Part shown: one piece after another, positions 1 through 64,000 of the stretch | Numbering within the stretch: the stretch's first letter is position 1 | Layout of the letters: every line of letters begins with the position of its first letter | Origin: Phylloscopus collybita | Lineage: Eukaryota; Chordata; Aves; Passeriformes; Phylloscopidae | Length of the DNA stretch: 64,000 bases | Assembly (NCBI GenBank): GCA_027886175.1 | Contig: JAJNNQ010000096.1 | Location: forward strand, 620,001-684,000 | Reading direction: 5' to 3' | Made by a program: the position numbers and the translations under genes | Notes under the pieces: generated by a model | Databases searched by the model: none | What the model saw: only the letters and a program-made list of their open reading frames with translations | Told to the model about the DNA's origin: nothing

Positions 1-265
1 GAGATCAGGTTGGTCAGGCAGGACCTGACACCCCGGCTGTGCATGTGCTGTGTGATGAGGAGCTCTGTTCCACGGCCTGCCCAGGCACCAAGGCCAGGCT
101 GGCAGGCCTGCAGGCCCCTGACCCTCCCTGTGGCCCTGCTTGTGGCTGGGCATCCATCACACCAGCATCTCCAGTCACCTGGGGCCTCTCTGGGCAGCCA
201 GGAGGGAGGACAAGCAATGGAGGGCGGCTGGGCAAGCTCTCCCTCGAGACACACATTGTGTCAGC
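1..265 (-). mobile_element. CR1 LINE, ORF2 (reverse transcriptase) remnant, cut by window edge
   Basis: Reads as CR1 ORF2 on the - strand. The decayed frame still shows CRPASLALVPGQAVEQ, matching the CR1 motif around YRPVSLTSVPGK. It belongs to the retrotransposon and is not a host gene. Confidence 0.75.
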
Positions 266-339
266 CCCTGAGCCCTCTGCAGAACTGCAATTCTTGTCTT
301 TGTCACTGCCCTGTGTCCTGGGCTGTGGAGCCGGGTTTT

Positions 340-1028
340 GTGTATTCTATTTCCGTTTGTTTGGGGGCCTGACGCCTCATCTCGATAGGCCATTGGCACC
401 TTTCCCAGCACCTTTCCCAGGCTGTGCCTTCCCCCCAGAGCGGGGCATCTGCATTTCTATACATCCCATGCCCTGGCAGTGGAGGGGAGGGGAGCAGGCA
501 GTTTGCCTGGATAAAGGGAGACTCGCAGACAGGAGAGCTGCCAGTTTTACACCCGATTTCTCCTGGGAGGAAGACCGGACTTCATCTCACCAGATTCCAC
601 CCCACCATCCCCGCACCCCCCTCCTCACCATCACCAGATTCCCCTCCTCACCACCCCTGGATCTGCTTTTCCACAGCATCATCTCTGCTCCAACAGAATC
701 ACCTCTGCCACTTCAGAAGGACTCACTTCGGGACAGCTTTCAACACCCTGAATCACAGGGTGTCAGGTTGTGGCTCTGACTCTGTCAGAGTTTTCCAGAA
801 TTGTTGTTTATTTGTTTATTTGCTTGTTTGGTTGGGTGGTTTTGTTTCCTATCACATTTGTATTGTTAATATTTCCTAGTAAAGAACTGTTATTCCTATC
901 CCCAAAATCTTTGCCTGAGAGTCCTTGATTGCAAAATTATAATTCGGCGGGGTGTGAGGGGTTTGCATTCTCCATCCTAGGGGAACCTCAGTTTCCCTGG
1001 CAGAAACCTGTCTTTCCAAACCAAGACA
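340..1028 (+). mobile_element. Endogenous retrovirus LTR (passerine ERVL-type), probably solo
   Basis: The 3' half is distinctive: GGTGTCAGGTTGTGGCTCTG near 758, then AGTAAAGAACTGTTATTCC near 880 (polyadenylation region), then CTTGATTGCAAAATTATAAT, ending AAACCAAGACA at 1028. A TATA-like GGATAAAGGG lies near 510. The 5' boundary is uncertain. No internal retroviral genes flank it. The orientation is that of SCRIB, about 1.4 kb upstream of the CpG island. Confidence 0.75.
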
Positions 1029-1464
1029 CCATGATCTTGTGCTTCTGCTGAGGCTGAGGTAGATCAGTGAAACCCTCCTCAAAGCATCGTGGGTTTGCTC
1101 CACTCCACTGCCTCTCTGTTCATTGGAAACAGAGCTGGGACCATCCTATACCTGCCAGTCCTGCACTTGTGCAAATGCTCAGAGCTGGCCTGAAGATTTA
1201 AATTTCATCTAATTCCTGATGGCCAATGCATTGTCTCTCTCACACCACCTGCCGCCACTTCCTGGCTCCCTTGGTGATTTCTGACAGCAGCTGAGGCATC
1301 ACCCCAGGAGCTGCCCCAGAAATAACAACTGGGATGAAGTCACAGGTTGATGTTCCACGTGGCAGGATCGCTCTATCATGATTCCTGGGACAGACACAGC
1401 AGGGTATCTCTGTTACAGACACTGCAATTGAGGGAAATGAAAGCTCAGTAAACCCAAATGGTTA
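1029..1464. other. Unique intergenic sequence
   Basis: No gene, repeat family or signal recognised. Confidence 0.6.
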
Positions 1465-1745
1465 AAAATGGTGTGCCAGGACAAGGGGGAATGGCCTCCC
1501 ACTGCCAGAGGACAGGGATGGGATATTGAGAGGAAATCCTTCCCTGTGAGGGTGGTGGGGCCGTGGCACAGGGTGCCCAGAGCAGCTGTGGCTGCCCCTG
1601 GATCCCTGGCAGTGTCCAAGGCCGGGCTGGATGAGGCTTGGAGCAGCCTGGGACAGTGGAAGGTGTCCCTGCCCATGACAAGGGCATGAATCTGGGTGGG
1701 CTTTAAGGTCCCTTCCCACCAAACCCTTCTGTGATCCAATGACCT
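1465..1745 (+). mobile_element. CR1 LINE 3' end
   Basis: Shows the CR1 tail consensus (GGCACAGGGTGCCCAGAGCA, GCTTGGAGCAGCCTGGGACA) and ends near AAGGTCCCTTCCCACC and TTCTGTGATCC. Confidence 0.9.
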
Positions 1746-62976
<61,231 letters not shown>

Positions 62977-64000
62977 GTAGAGTCCCAGGAAAGCTGCTCT
63001 GAGTGTTCCTGAGCTGTTGATTGTTGGGATTAAGGTGAAGGATTTTGATGTGAGTCCAGCTGTGCAGGATGGATTTGTGAAATAAGGGCATAGGGGAGGG
63101 ATGTGTGAAGGGTTGTTTGTACTGAATGTGTTGCTGTTGGAGCCATTCGAGGGGATGTAAAAGCCTCAAACCTACATAATCCATGCTGAGCTTGAAATTG
63201 CTGTGTTCACGTTGGCTTTAATGAGCCCTGGGAAGATGCTGGCATTGCAGAAAGCCAGTCATTCCTAGGAAAGTGCTGGTGGGATGAGTGTGTCACTACT
63301 GGGGCACCCAGAGCTGCTCTGCTGCACTCAGGCCAGTGCCCTTTGATCCCACGTTCCCATTCCAGTGGAGACATCAGCTGGTGCTGTTCAGGGACAGCCA
63401 GCACACAGGCTGGCACTGCCTGCAGCCCATCCCCTCACAGTCCTGCACGTCCATGCTCTTTGGGATAGGGCTGCTGGAGAGGACATCCCTGCTGAGGTCT
63501 TCCTGCTTCCTGATCTCTCTTGTCACTTGGAGATGCTGAGCCTGAATCCTCTGACACCTGGGGCTGTTAAGGGCTGTTGGAATTCTGGGAGTGATGCCTG
63601 CCATGTCTCTTCCTTCACATGCCCATGGTTTTTCTTGCAGTGCATCAGCAGGTCAATGAGGCAGGATTTGCTCTTCTCAAAGCCTAACTAACTCTTCCCC
63701 ACCACCCCTGCTTGCCCATGTGCTCAGATTTCACCCGTTCCTTGCTGACCCCCTCGTTTCACCAGGGGCACAGGTGTGGTTATATGTTTGGACCCTCTGT
63801 AGCTCTCAGGAGCCCCTGTGGAGCACTGGGTGAGGACTGGTGCTGTCAGTCCTAGGCCAAGTAATGGCAACACTGGCACAGGACTGGCTCAGATTAAATT
63901 GGGAATATGAGAATAACAAATGGAATAGCACTTCAAAGCACGTCCCACTTCGTTCTTCGCCAGCGTTCCCGATATGTCAGCTCTGAGGGAATCTTGTCTG
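62977..64000 (+). other. SCRIB: SCRIB intron 22, 5' part (window edge)
   Basis: I searched for the conserved continuation of PDZ3 and did not find it. The sequence is unique and non-coding up to the window end. Confidence 0.8.

Noticed and set aside
39..779. 246-codon frame at the left edge
   Set aside because: It spans a CR1 ORF2 remnant read antisense and an LTR.
63630..63700. Possible next SCRIB exon after TTTTTCTTGCAG
   Set aside because: The sequence after it does not encode the expected continuation of PDZ3.

Overview
The window is vertebrate nuclear DNA, almost certainly from a bird and probably a songbird. It carries about nineteen CR1 LINE fragments, most of them at the CR1 3' end typical of birds. 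Near the left edge lies an ERVL-type LTR whose 3' half I recognise from passerine genomes. The GC level is high and the introns are full of minisatellites, as on GC-rich avian microchromosomes. There is no bacterial, plasmid or CRISPR content.

One gene explains the window: SCRIB (Scribble), on the + strand. I place 22 coding exons, all with GT-AG introns. They join in frame from an ATG at 2937 to 62976 (3,087 nt, 1,029 residues). Exons 1-11 encode the leucine-rich repeats and the LAP-specific segment, exons 12-16 the acidic, low-complexity linker, exons 17-19 PDZ1, exons 19-21 PDZ2, and exon 22 the first half of PDZ3. The rest of PDZ3, PDZ4 and the C-terminal tail lie beyond base 64000. Scribble is a cytoplasmic cortical scaffold that works with DLG and LGL proteins in basolateral polarity and with VANGL proteins in planar polarity.

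Layout: 1-265 is a CR1 ORF2 remnant, about 340-1028 an LTR, 1465-1745 a CR1 3' end, and about 2410-3330 a CpG island with promoter, 5' UTR and exon 1. Intron 1 (18 kb) holds CR1 copies and two minisatellites. Exons 2-12 lie at 21.2-32.2 kb, exons 13-16 at 34.4-39.3 kb, then comes a 13.7-kb intron 16, and exons 17-22 lie at 53.0-63.0 kb.

The main oddity is the tandem-repeat load. Eleven arrays or tandem duplications cover about 7.7 kb (roughly 12%). Several touch splice acceptors: the exon 13 acceptor is the end of a 90/100-bp array, the exon 14 acceptor is tandemly duplicated, and arrays end about 105 bp before exon 16 and about 24 bp before exon 19. These arrays create most of the longest open frames (up to 626 codons), which I do not regard as genes. 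I see no second protein-coding gene and no RNA gene, and I found no wholly new biological system. The items worth follow-up are the splice-site repeats, a six-unit promoter repeat, and a one-residue insertion between the two N-terminal cysteines.
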